Assembly (NCBI GenBank): GCA_050084985.1
Contig: JBITNC010000002.1
Coordinates: 7,006,001 to 7,070,000, forward strand
DNA length: 64,000 nt
From: Nageia nagi
Taxonomy: Eukaryota > Pinophyta
Direction of reading: 5' to 3'
In this document: positions 35,567 to 47,584 of the stretch, one piece after another
Layout: every line of letters starts with the position of its first letter
How positions within the stretch are numbered: position 1 is the first letter of the stretch
The notes under the pieces: model-generated
Database searches by the model: none
Seen by the model: only the letters and a program-made list of their open reading frames with translations
What the model was told of the DNA's origin: nothing
Position numbers and translations under genes: made by a program

Positions 35567-35790
35567 TTTGTAATATATTAGATAGTAACTATTAATAAAC
35601 ACATGGTCAAATGTGACTATGCCTAGGAATTAGGATTAGATAAACCTTTCTTACTATTCTCTAGGTAGACTTGTTCACGTATAGCATATTTCAATTTTTA
35701 GTTGATTTTGAGAGGATTTCTCTCACACTATTGTAAGGCTATATCAGCCTATAAATATTTTCTTAATTCTATGAAGAAGTACTTCGGTCA
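35542..35790 (+). repeat. 3' LTR of C
   Basis: 249 bp, three differences from the 5' LTR. Followed by ATACATCC, which matches the bases before the 5' LTR. Confidence 0.93.
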
Positions 35791-35899
35791 ATACATCCTT
35801 ATCTCTTTCTTTGTGTGTGTGATTTTGTTCTCTTGAATTGAATATTAGGAGGATCTCTTCAAGATTAATCTTGTACATAGAAGGATTCATCTATTTTCA

Positions 35900-36473
35900 A
35901 TTGGTACCACTTTGAGGATTCTTCCTACTCCTTCAAATTTGTGAGGTAAAACCTTCCAAGGTATAACCTCTTTCTCTTTCATTGTTTTGGAATTATTTCA
36001 TGATACTGACTAACATTTTTGGGTTACATGTTAGTTGCAATTTTTGTGTAAAAATTTGCTTAATATGTAGCAATATATTGTAATTATGCATTTTGTTTAA
36101 TACTAACATATTTTACATAGATTAATTATGCTAAAATCTAACATCTTTTGTTAGTTAAATGTTTTTTTATTAAATTTGCTTAATATATTACTATGAAATT
36201 TTTTTTTTTAATTTACACACCTTTATTTTTGTATATTATTTTTTGTATAACAATATATTATTGTTATATAGTTATTGTGAATAATATTTTATGAAATTAG
36301 GGCAAATTTTTTTACAATATGCAAAAATTATATATGTATAATTTTTTTTCTAAAAAAAGAGGAGTATGTATTTTTTATAAAATCATTACGTAATATATTT
36401 TTTCTCTAAAACATATTTTAATATATATACACATGTTATTTTAAAAATAACATATGTATAAAAAAGAGGACTT

Positions 36474-36521
<48 letters not shown>

Positions 36522-37065
36522 AAAAATAAAATATATATACATATCTTATTTTTAAAATAATTTATAATAGAAAGGTGGGGGCATTTATGTTTTTTAATTG
36601 AGAAGAAATATAGACACCCACAAATACAAGTTAGGAATTTGAAATATATATATATATATATATATATAGACATCCACCAAAGAGTAGTTAATTTAAAAAA
36701 AAAAAAAAAAAGGGAGCCATCTTGCAGCCTCAACCCCCCCACCATAATGACCTTGGTCAAGCTCCCATGGCATAATCACCCTTCCCCTACCATAATATCC
36801 TTGGCCAACCTCTCATGATGCAACTAACTCTCCTCCACCATGATATCCAACCAACATCTCATGATGCGACCCCTCCCATCTCATAAATCCACTATTTGTA
36901 CCATCTTATGATCAATACCCTTCCACCCTTGCCCATGACGTGCAATGCTTGTTCTCTCCCACTTAATGGAGACTAAGCAAAACTCCTACCCTTATCCCTA
37001 CCACATAGTCATCTTCATTATGTGGCCTATAATATTTTTTATTGTATATATAATTTCAAAATGTG
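35900..37065 (+). other. D leader: AT-rich, (TA)n and C-rich repeats
   Basis: Leader motif 'gtgaggtaaaaccttccaag' near 35940, then AT-rich DNA with (TA)n runs at about 36474-36512 and 36643-36668. At 36715-37020 composition flips to C-rich on the plus strand. About three imperfect repeats of 48-50 bp begin 'ccaccataatgacc' (36739), 'cctaccataatatcc' (36787) and 'ccaccatgatatcc' (36836). The C-rich block ends shortly before the truncated RT starts. It may be inserted foreign DNA at the deletion joint; origin unknown. Confidence 0.55.
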
Positions 37066-38440
37066 AAATTAAGAAATACAAGGCAAGGTTAATGGGTAAG
37101 GGTTTTACTTAGAAATATGAAGTTGAATATGAGGAAACCTTTGCTCCAGTTATAAATATGTCTATAGTTAGATTAATAGTTTCCCTTTCAGGAACTCAAG
37201 GTTGGAAGATATTCCAACTTGAGGTGAAGAGTTCTTTTCTCAATGGTGACTTAGATGTTGATATATACATGGGTCTTGTTGAGGGGTTTCTTGTGCCTGG
37301 AAAAGAATCACATATGTAGAAGCTAAAGAATTCCTTGTATGGACTTAAGAAAGAACCTAGAGCTTGGTATGAAAAGATTCTAGGATACTTTAAAGCTATT
37401 ATATTCTCTAAGTGCTACACATATGAAAATATCTATGTGCCAATGAAGGAAAATACTTGGTCTTGATTGTTCTCTATGTGAATGATATTTTGAATAGAGG
37501 TAATAATATGATAATCATCAATGAGTGCATATCCAAGCTTAAGTTAGATTATGAGATGATTGAACATGGTATCTTACATTACTACCTTGGTATGCAAGTG
37601 TATCAATATAAGGATTGTACTAAACTTAGTAAATCCACATACATATCAGATATTCTATAAAATTTTGGAATGGAAGAATGAAAGCCTTTTAGTATTCCAA
37701 TGTCTCTTGAAATCAAACTAGAGATCAACTGTAAATCTTAGTTGGTAGATTCTACAAAATACAAATACCTTATTGGCAGCCTTCTTTATTTGAGTATCTT
37801 CCAACTAGATATTATCTATATAGTTAATCGGATGGCAAGGTTTATGCAAAAACCTTATGTTGAGCATTTATTTGTGACTAAAAAGATCTTTAGGTATATT
37901 ATAAGCACTAAGGATCTTGCTCTCAAATATACCAAGTTACCTTTCTTTGTTCTTTTAAGATTATCATATTCTAACTTTAGGTATGACAAAGATGACAAGA
38001 AATCCACTTCAACTTATGTGTTTAACATTAGTTCAAGTGCTATCTCTTTCTCTTCCATGAAACAACCTATTGTCACTTTATCTACCATAAAGGAATAATA
38101 TAGAGCTATGATAATTGCAGCCCAAGATGCTATTTGACTCGAAAATATTATGAAGGAAATTAGGTTTGAATAGTTAGGTCCAACTCATATTTCTTCAGAT
38201 AATCAGTCAACCATTTATTTAGCCAAAATCTTTGTTTACCATCAAAGAACAAATCATGTTGAAATCTAAGCTCATTTTATTAGAGATAATATTCTAAATG
38301 GCACTTTGCATCTTTAGTATTGTCTATCTAACTTAAACTCTACTAATTTGCTCTCCAAACCTCTTCTAGAAGCTCAGTTTTGCAAGCTTAGAGAGTCTAT
38401 TGGATTGATGAAGTTACCTTCAAGGGGGAGTGAAGTTTGA
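37066..38440 (+). pseudogene. D pol remnant: RT C-terminal part and RNase H
   Basis: Starts abruptly inside RT at KYKARL.GKGFT (with an internal stop), continues through [16 protein letters not shown] and SLYGLK (near 37330), and a YVNDIL form of the active site near 37470 (Asn for the first Asp of YVDD). RNase H follows (DDKKSTSTYVFN at about 37995). It ends in PSRGSEV with the purine tract CAAGGGGGAG (38421-38430), as in A and B. Closest by eye to F and A. Several stops. Confidence 0.85.
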
Positions 38441-39220
38441 ATTCTCATTGAATTCATGTTTGTAATGATAAATTCACCCCTAGGAGGATTTTTTGTTGTA
38501 TAGTATTGATTTTTGTATATGCTCTTTTATACTTAGTTCTCCATGTATGAGGAACTTGTTTATGCACTTTACTTCATCTTTGTATATACATTTTTATACT
38601 TAGTTCTCCATGTGTAATGAACTTATTTGTACACTTTAGGGAACTAATGAACTATTATGGGCATTGTTTAGTTATCCATGTGTGAGGAGTTAGTATGTGC
38701 AATTTTTTAACATACATTATTATATATTCTATTTTTTATGATTATTAACACATGTTTTTTTTATACAATAGGTGACAATAGGTTTAATTTTCATCTTTTT
38801 GATGACTTATAGTGCACCATTTTATTAATTTTTTAATATGATTACTTGATTCATTTATCTTATGTTGGTATGAATGCATATATATAATGCATCTAATTGA
38901 TCATGTTTATGAGCTTCTTGTAGCTTACAGGTTTCTTCTAGACATTGCAAGTTATTTACTTTAGGTATGCAGGCTCATGGAGGCTCATCATGTCAACATG
39001 TTGTTTAAGAACTACTTCTTGTACATTGAAACCATTTATGGTTGATTATTGTATTGTAAACCATTTGTTCATATGGTTATGTACTTGAACCTCTTTAGAT
39101 CTTGTTGCTTCTCAAGATGTCAAGTTCTCATCTTCGATTGTATTTCTTATGGAGGATAACTTTCTTACACTATCTTTCTATCTTCTCTTCTCTCTATCCT
39201 AATATTGCATTAAGAAGGAG
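38441..39220 (+). other. D 3' UTR with degenerate 50-bp-type repeats
   Basis: Repeats of 'tatacttagttctccatgtR' plus 'tgaggaacttgtt' near 38530, 38598 and 38670, then conserved blocks ('gacttatagtgcaccat', 'gcaggctcatggaggctca') and the PPT TAAGAAGGAG just before the LTR. Same layout as A. Confidence 0.7.
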
Positions 39221-39734
39221 TGTTAGAAAACTTAATGCACTATTGTATAAATTATATAACATCTCTTCTCTTTATGTAAATCTTTATTTAATCCACTAGA
39301 TACTTAAAGGTATTCCTAAATACCTTATAAGTATTTAGTGGATTAAATATTGAAACTTGTCCTATACTCATTTCACATGTAAATCTGTTTATCACTTGGA
39401 TTATGGTGTTCCCCATGGGTAAAAGGGTGAGCCAAAGTGGGTTTTTTTATTATAATTTAAGGCCTCTTCTCAAGCATTCTTCACTCTAGTTGAAAGCATT
39501 GTAATGCTCTTAGTGTGTAGAAGAGTAGGAGTAGAGAGTTATAGTGTTCCATTACAAGAGTGTGCTCTTAAGAAGTAATAATATCTATATTAGAGTGGAG
39601 TACTCTCTAGTTGAGGGGAACAACTATGCATTCATGTATATCTCTTTATGTATGTGATTTTGTTGTCTTAAGTTGAATATTATGAGTATCTCTTCAAGCT
39701 TGATATTGGGTATAGAAGGATTCATCTCTTTTCC
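39221..39734 (+). repeat. 3' LTR of D
   Basis: Begins TGTTAGAAAACTT after the PPT. Homologous throughout to 28856-29289 plus 35794-35899. Its right end is judged from the 5' copy. Confidence 0.85.
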
Positions 39735-39739
39735 TAATT

Positions 39740-42700
39740 ATTCAATCCACCTTACATTTTTACCCATTTATTTAGGGTAATACAGATATGCCAACTATAA
39801 TTCACATTAAAATATTCCATAGGTAAATGAGGGTCATATTTATCAAGGTCATGATTGCCACCTTCAATAACCTAATCGATAACAGGTATTGAAGTCTTTG
39901 GACTCATGTCCCAACTATCATGTTTCCTTGATGAACTAACACCTTGGTCATTAATGCAATTATATAAAAGATAAGGCTAAGACCAATTCATTCCTTATAT
40001 GTAAGGGAGGAATCCACTTGGATCATGATCTTTCATGGAATCTTAAAATTTCCATGAAGAAAAATCTTAAGGAACCTGATTGATAATGTATAGAGCATTT
40101 TCACAATGATAAATCAATGCACCTAGATGAGTGATCTACATGGAAATTTTATCCACATGTTTGAGATATTGAGCCAAGCATTACAAAAACTAGATATTTA
40201 TCAACAAAAGGAAAATTTATATAAGCTTCATCTTCTATAAAAATAATTTGGTAATGGTATTTCCAAATATAGAAGAGGATGTTGATGATAAATACATTTC
40301 ACATATCCTTTAAGGACAAGGAAACATCAAGAGGGTCACCTAAAAGAGCATGTTTCCAAGAGATGGAACTAGGCATGTAAGGCTGTAACAATAGCTCTAT
40401 CCATTTTTAGTACCTATGGCCTTTGTAAAAAAAACAAAAAATGTACATGATATCTTTTTAGGATTTAGAGAAATAACACATGGGGTTTATCATTATGAGA
40501 TATTTAAGATACCAATATAGAGGAAGGTCATGAGAAATAATACTCTAAGAAAAAAAATCTTGCTTGGGTTCATTATAGAGGGCCCAAAAAACTTTGAATT
40601 GAATATTGAAACTAGAGGGAGTGAAAACCAGAGCCCACTTTTAGTTGAGTCATTGAACCATCAATAAATGATGGGAGAGATAAGAGTAGCCTAAATTAGC
40701 TTTGCATTGTAAAAGAGCTCGCTCTCATAGCCAACCCACATGAAACCACCAAGGTATTTGAAGTCTCTTGGGAAATTTTGGCCAAAGAGAGAACATAATG
40801 TTATCAAGTACAACATCATAGGTTTTGTCAACATCCAACTTCAAATTAAATAGACATTTGAAAGCCTCCCAAGGAATCTAGTCCTTGTCATAAGAGCAAA
40901 AATATATGATTTTAGCAATTCCTTTCTTATAAAATTATTATGCTTGCATACATTGGATTTTTACAAGAGGTTGGCCTTAGTAAGTAATGACATAAGACCA
41001 CCAAATACTAGATGAGACCAAAGAAGCTTGCTTGTACTTTTTAACATCATTCCAACAAACCAAGATTTGAGGGATTCCCATGCTCACCAAATACTTTTGA
41101 TAATGAAGCTATCTTTAATCTTGATTTGAAGAGGAGCAATGACCAATATTTGAAAATTGAATCCTTTCCAAACTTTCTTGCCAAGTGAAAGCCTGAAGGA
41201 AATGAAATGGAAAATGAGAAGGTTTTAAGCTCCAATACCATCTAGAGCATGAAGATTTGACTTAACATATAAGGTTGTACCTTGGAAATGAGAGTCAACT
41301 AAGCCCATTCCTCTTGAGTGATTAGGTAATAAAAAAATATATCATGCAACCATGTGGAATCTATTCTTTTGAGAAGAGTTGTACTATACGAAATCTTGTA
41401 GAATATTTTCTATCTTTTTATAATAGTTCTAGGAAGAGACCCAATAGGAGTAAGAGTATACATGGGTCATAGAAAAAATATTAAAATATATTTAAAACTT
41501 TCCAATAAGGGAGAATTTTTTTGTAATCAATTATTTCAACTTCTTTTTCACTTTTTCAATTACAAAATCCCAAAATTGAGTAGGCGTACCTTTACAAGAA
41601 AAGGGGGTGCCTAGAAACTTGAATGTTTCACCTAGTTAAAGCCACTTCCATTGAAGATTATAGATTCAACTTGGAAAGAAAGAGGAGACTATTTGTAGCA
41701 AGATATCTCTCTCCATTTAATGCTCTACTTTTATACTTAGTAAAAAGTGTCAAGGGATTCCAACTCTTAAGATATTAATTATTTATCTTCATGAATGGTA
41801 AAAAATTATTATCTATGAAATGGTCATGAACTAGTTGTATCAAGAATCCAAGGAGATAAATTCCACTAATGGAACCTTGGGACACCTTTTGGGCTAGGAC
41901 ATACCCAAATGCATCTATTTCCAATATGAAAAGATAGGGATCCAAAGGGAAACCTTCTCAAATCAAGTGAAATAGGACAATGGGAGAGGATTAGATGCCA
42001 TTCAAGGAGAGGACCCTTAAAGCATATTAAAATAACATGTTAATATTTTTTTGAAAAGTATAATCAAATCCTAATACTTGAAGCATGGATATAATAATAC
42101 TATTCAATTATATCATATACCTTTTTAAATAATTTTTAACTAAAAGTGTAATTCGTTGTGTAGAACGAGCCTGTTCCATGTCCTTCCATGCAACAACCAT
42201 ATTATCTAGAATATATTTTCTCTAGATCCACCTTATTTTCTCATGTATGATAATTATGGATAGAAGAGATTGAATATGAAGAGCTAAAGCCTTGCTATAA
42301 TTTTATAGCTAGCATTGAGTAAGGTGATGAGACACCAATTGGTAATGAGATTAAGATCTCTAGGATTTGGAATGAACTTTATGTTACCTTTATTGATGAT
42401 ATTTCCCAAAAATCCAATATGAAACTCTTATTGATAAACATGGAGCAAATATTTGTTAATTGTATCCTACAATTCCTTGTAAAATTCATACAGAAAACCA
42501 TTTAATCTTGGGTATTTATCATTATCCATGTGGGAAAGAGCATCTATAATATCATCCACTATCAATAAACTTTCATACAATTTCCTTTGAGATGGGGAGA
42601 TCTTAATGGTAACTATTGTTGTACATTATTTCAATGCTTGAAAATGAAAGCCTTCAAACTTTTGAGAATTAAAGACAATTTTATAATGGTTGAAAAAGGC

Positions 42701-45126
42701 TAAGTGATATACAAGATTAAGGAAATAGGTTCCCCATCCACCTAAATAGCTTTGAATCAACTAGCTTTTCTAAGAGATTTGAGTATCTAAAATAATTCAT
42801 TAGATACTTTATCTCTTATTTTAAACTAGAGAAATTAAGTACAAATTTGAGCTCTACATGCTTCATAGACTTGAAATTTCTTAATTTCATGTCTCAAGTT
42901 CACAATATCAATCTAAAGGTACTAACAAAAAGGATAGGATTCAATATGCACATTGGCCTTGGCTAGCTCCAATTTTAGAGTGATGTTAGCATGTTTCTAG
43001 CATTTAGCAACTTCAAGTCCCAAAGTTTGAAGAAGAGTGGTGGTGCATGAGATAGCATCATTCCACCAAGCAATACAATCTATTTTCCCCAAAGTTCATG
43101 GAACTAAATTCTAAACACATAGTATATAAGTGACCATCATTATGTGGTTGAGAAGGAACATATTTAAGAAGAATTGAGAACAAAAGTGATGTGAAGGAGG
43201 TGGGCAAGAAACAAGGGAGAACATAATGAGTGCATGATCAAAAGTGGTCGTATATGGGATGGGCATGACCATTAGGGTGGTTGAATAAATATAATGAAAA
43301 TGAAAAGGGGAATTCTTGGAAATCATGATACAATCAATATGTTTTAAGACTTGTGCATACCCAACTTGAAAATTGGACTAGGTGAAGCAACTAGCTTTAA
43401 GAAAATTAGTTCTAATGAAGAAAGTATTGGGGTAAATAAGGTCCAAATTGTTCTTCATAAAAAATTATGCTTCTCTTTCATCAACATTCCATATCATATA
43501 AAGTTGGTCTATTTTATCATGTGCTTCTTCAACCATATTGAAATCCTCATAAAGCATCAAAGTGGATGGAGGTATAGAAAAAGGTAGCTAATGTGATAAT
43601 ATGCATATATTAAGAGCATGATTCTAAGTGTACACATTTATGATGCCAAAAAAGTGATCATAAATTTTCAATCAAATTAAAGACACTTGATTAAATATTC
43701 CACCTCCCATGAAATAATCTTTCCCTACCATTTGGAGGCCAAAAATGTGATCATACCTCCCTTTCCAGGGGAACATAGTACTTGACCAAAAAAAAAAATT
43801 ACAAATGTTATTCAAAATAAAATAATAACCTTAACTTCCTAGATATCTTAATAGTCAATATTGCCATACAACTAAAAAATGATTAATAATTCTCTACGAA
43901 CTAAATATTTTTGGACTCAATTTGTTAGTTCTCTCACTTTCTATGATAAAAACATTCATGGTAAACTATCGAAGTTCATACCATATAATTAATATTTAGT
44001 ATTCTCAATCTTTCTAAGAGGATTGAATAAAATTTTCACAAACCATTCACTATTTTCTCTAATGAATTTGGTCTCCTTACATTTTTCTTGTTGGGTTTGT
44101 GACCTTTCTCATGTACTGATGATAGAAAAATTAACTCAGGGGGTAGTTGGTCCTCTAGTGGTATTTTCCTAAGTATGAAAGAATAAAATTATTCAATATT
44201 TGATTGAATAAAACTATTCATTCCCTTAAAGATAACAATAAGTGTCACTAGAGGGGATTATGAATTAAGAAAAACTAGAGACTATGATAAAATGGTCAGA
44301 CTAGGCCATGTTGGCTACGATGGAGGGGCTATATTATGCCCTTCCAATTATGATGGTTGAGAAGGAAGCTTGGTTTTTTTTATTCCTCATCATAATACAA
44401 TCCTTATTATTTCCTCTATTTACTATCTTAGATATCATTTAATGATTAGTTGGGGAGTTTGTGGGATGGGATTAGAAATTCCCAACTATAAACAAGCAAT
44501 TCTTGATCTTATATTATGTAGATTGATATTGGTAATATGTATTAGGAAGATTGATGTAAATAACCAATTTATCCATGCAACAATATGATCTTTAAAATCT
44601 TTAGAAAGATCAAATTTGATGCATACTCTTATGTTGGATTAAATATAATAAAATTAATTTTCTCAATGTAAACAAAATTCCCTATTGAGGAGACCAAAGT
44701 TTAAAGAAAGAGCTAGGATTCTATAGGAAACTGAAGAAACTCAACCCAAATTGGAACTTCCAATGATACATCATCCTCAACCAAGAATTCTTTAGAACAA
44801 TATTGGAAAATGATAAAGAAGCAACACACATACCAGGGACCACACTTCAAAACTTGTTGAGCATGTTGGGCATTGGTAAAATGAAACAAAATAACTCTTG
44901 GTTAAATTTTGGATACCCTCATCTTTAATACCATAGGGGTGCTATGTATATCGAATCCATCCATAAATCGGGGTATCATTAGGGAAATATCCTATTAGGG
45001 TATGTTCTTCTAGCCAATAATAAGCATAATTAAACTCAAATAAAGAAATAACCACATCAAGAGAAAGAACTTTACATCATGGAATATCTTGGGAATGAAC
45101 TTGTGAGGCTTTTCCTAGGAACCATT
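39740..45126 (-). pseudogene. Degenerate L1-type LINE
   Basis: Minus-strand codons in shifting frames show the order of a plant L1 LINE. ORF1 with a DUF4283-like region is at about 44480-45000 (VLKCGPWYVC, LEVPIWVEF, KDHIVAWIN). Endonuclease pieces are at about 43300-43600 (DFNMVEEAHDKI). Reverse transcriptase lies at about 41900-42500 (NKGNIKFIPNPRDLN, CLITLLNASYKIIARL, KYILDNMVVAW). Thumb and C-terminal remnants are at 40700-41700. Nothing is intact. Left of about 40600 the assignment is weak. D lies against its 3' side and a solo LTR against its 5' side. Confidence 0.78.
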
Positions 45127-45603
45127 TGAAGGAAATAAGTCTAAATGACTAAATTCCTATTCTACCAAGATCTCATGAAAGCTCTCTAAAATATCATCAC
45201 AATAATATAAAAAGAATAGCCAATATCACAAAGTTGACACTAATATAAATTGGTTCCTCCAACCATGGGAGTACATCTGCTAATCTAAGATCTTATTCTC
45301 AAAGAGCACTCTCTTACAACAAGTCTTTCGCACTTCTCCTAACTTTGCTACACTTGACTGAGTAAACTTAAGGAGATGTCCCTATATTTATAAGACAAAA
45401 TCTTCCCTTGGATCATCCTTTTAACCATTATATAGTGTCATGACATGCATCACCCTTTTACCCAAGGGGCATGCTCATGAGATGGAGTGTAGGACAAGTT
45501 ACATTATCATATTCACTAAATACTTAAGGTATCTAGGAATAACCTTAACTATTAAGTGAATTTCATTAAGAGACCTTACAATAATGCATTATACATTCCA
45601 ACA
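45127..45603 (-). repeat. Solo LTR of the F family
   Basis: 477 bp, TGAAGGAAAT to CATTCCAACA, alignable to 15406-15905 along its length. Flanks CCATT (45122-45126) and CTATT (45604-45608) match at 4 of 5 bases, a likely decayed target duplication. No Copia internal sequence lies on either side, so this is a solo LTR left by recombination. Confidence 0.85.
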
Positions 45604-45874
45604 CTATTTTGATCTCCAACAACTTTAGCATAAGATAAAGTTTTCAAGTGATTTGATACCATGAAATAGTTGGTGAGGCATCACCTTAGGAAAATTTAAA
45701 TGGAGTAAATACTATAAAATACCTACTAAGATGTATCTTGCACATAAATCAAAGGAAATCTACAGTGTGATAGTAGGTCATAAAGGAAACCATATAATTG
45801 CATGTATGCAAACTAGACCTCAACTCTTAATAGCTCCCTCCATTATTATGTTTTTTTACACTGGAAGATTTATG
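45604..45874. other. Unassigned flank left of Gypsy E
   Basis: No coding frame, repeat or LTR that I can recognise. Confidence 0.5.
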
Positions 45875-45879
45875 AGATT

Positions 45880-46534
45880 TGTAGATTTCAAATAATGCAT
45901 AAATAGTAAATTGATGCACCATTTTTCTAGAATATATTATTGAAGCATATATGAGAAATATGATATTGAATGAATAATGATAAATAATGTATCTTCATCA
46001 TAATTGCATAAACATGAAATAAAAAATACCATTCATCAGCCATCACATGACATTCACAAAGATGCATGCTACCAATGGCCTAAAGATGCTACATCGCTTG
46101 TTGCATGTATTAAGTAGATCGACGAGTATTAAGTAGATTGACGAATGGAATAAAAGATATATGAAAGCAATATGTAGGGTTTAACAGATCTATGTAGAGG
46201 GGGTGTTACAAAATACCATTGTAGGTAGGATAGAAAAATATTGCATTTGTTGAAGTCTCTCTTGCTATTTTTGATACCCTCAAATGATATGTCTTGTGTT
46301 TCCTTTGATGTGTCTTTATAGCAACATCCTAGTCTTCTTTGGTTCTTGATATCATTACACATTATATAGCCCGAGGTATCTTTTTTTATATTTGACATCT
46401 TTTATATTGTGCAATGGTCCATTACATTTATTACATTACCTTGAGTATATTTTAACCCCCTTTTTACAATAAATATCATTGATGCTATAAAATGAATTAT
46501 TTAATAAATAATAATTCATTTTTAGGCATCTACA
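45880..46534 (-). repeat. 3' LTR of E
   Basis: TGTAGATTTC to GGCATCTACA. The PPT in element sense (AAAGAGGGGC, plus strand about 46540-46549) lies just inside. Confidence 0.93.
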
Positions 46535-47584
46535 TTTTGCCCCTCTTTGGAGGTGTGATTGAATCAATGAAATTGCATGTCTAAAGAAGTACATAAGAAA
46601 ATTTTAAGAAATTTTAACTCTTTGTTGCATTGCTACTTGATGATTTTGTTGATGGTGAGGGTACTTTACTACCCCCTTTTGGCTTGGTTGCCCCAAGAAA
46701 GCTCCTTGAATGGTGATATCTCTACCTTAAAATAAACTCTAATAATAGGTAGTCTTATGGTTCCACATCCAATCTCTAAAATGAAAGATGTTGTTTTACC
46801 CCTTACATTGTTCAACCATGGATTTGGCTATTCTTTCATGTTTAGTACTTAGGAAAATAATGCTCTCACATCCATTCCTTAATACATAAGAGGTAACTTT
46901 ATTTATACTGATATTCCATTGATGTGTACGCCACTTTTGATGTAGGAAAAGTGAAATTGCATGAGTTTATTTGTATTCTTTTCTCCTCTTCGTGATGTAT
47001 ATAGGTGTTAGCTATACCCTAAATGAAAATGATTTAGATACATAGTAAGTTACATTGTCTATTGATGATGAGTCAATGTTAATAATCTACTTATAACTGC
47101 ATCATTGATTTACCTTTTAAGTGAGTGAACTCTCACTGGATGTAACATTGTCTATCAACGATCATACGTTTTATGTCTATGACCCGAAGACATTATGCTT
47201 TGTATGGTTCAAAGCAAAAACTATGTGGATACATAATAAATTGCATCATCCATTGTAGATGAGCCAATGTCAACATCTTGCTTATGATTGCATCACTAGT
47301 TTATCTTTTAAGTGAGTGAACTCTCACTAACCATATCGTTGGCCATCAATGACCTTGCATTTCATGTCCATGGTTTGTAGATATTATACTATCATCACAT
47401 TTTATTTTATCTTATTCTCTCTTTTTTTTTTGAATTCCATGTAGTTAGCAGTGCATAGATAGTAATACATGCCATCAGTTGCATGATAATAAAATAATAA
47501 AATGAAAAACTAAAAATGAAAAGCTATGATACAAGTACATTACTCAAGATTTATAATGTTTTGCAAGGTACAAAGCCACTATCT
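46535..47584 (-). other. E 3' UTR between integrase and 3' LTR
   Basis: About 1 kb without a coding frame. Two related blocks begin near 47040 ('tacatagtaagttacattgt') and 47230 ('tacataataaattgcatcat'), each running through a 'agtgagtgaactctcact' line (47121 and 47311). This is a diverged tandem duplication of about 190 bp. Confidence 0.6.

Larger units (their letters stand above)
29290..35790 (+). mobile_element. Ty1/Copia retrotransposon C with an extra leader ORF
   Basis: LTRs at 29290-29538 and 35542-35790 (249 bp, three differences by eye: 'tataatcc' versus 'tatcagcc' twice, 'ctttgg' versus 'cttcgg'). Target repeat CATCC (29285-29289) reappears at 35794-35798. Both LTRs are followed by ATA, so the LTR may end ...CAATA rather than ...CA, or the shared flank is ATACATCC. 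The PBS TGGTATCAGAGCC at 29542 follows. The 1.9-kb leader contains an ORF upstream of gag. Pol ends at the PPT without a long 3' UTR, so C is of a different lineage from A, B, D and F and closer to G. Confidence 0.93.
28856..39734 (+). mobile_element. Copia deletion derivative D, split by element C
   Basis: The 5' LTR lies at 28856-29289 and 35794-35899 (interrupted by C); the 3' LTR is at 39221-39734. Both share 'aatgcactattgtataaatt', 'ggattatggtgttcccc' and 'aaaagggtgagccaaagtgg'. The internal region has a leader, a C-rich repeat block, only the RT/RNase H end of pol (37066-38440), and the lineage-specific 3' UTR. Gag, protease, integrase and the start of RT are missing. The PBS is decayed (TTGGTACCACTTTG at 35901). 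Clear TSDs were not found, and the LTRs are well diverged, so D is old. Confidence 0.85.

Noticed and set aside
36386-36760. 124-residue minus-strand frame rich in Tyr/Ile
   Set aside because: Translation of (TA)n microsatellites and an A-tract.
28856-39734. A target-site duplication for D
   Set aside because: ATATT on the left and TAATT on the right do not match well enough, and the LTR ends are uncertain.
41047-41241. 64-residue minus-strand frame as a separate gene
   Set aside because: In line with the C-terminal part of the L1 LINE ORF2.
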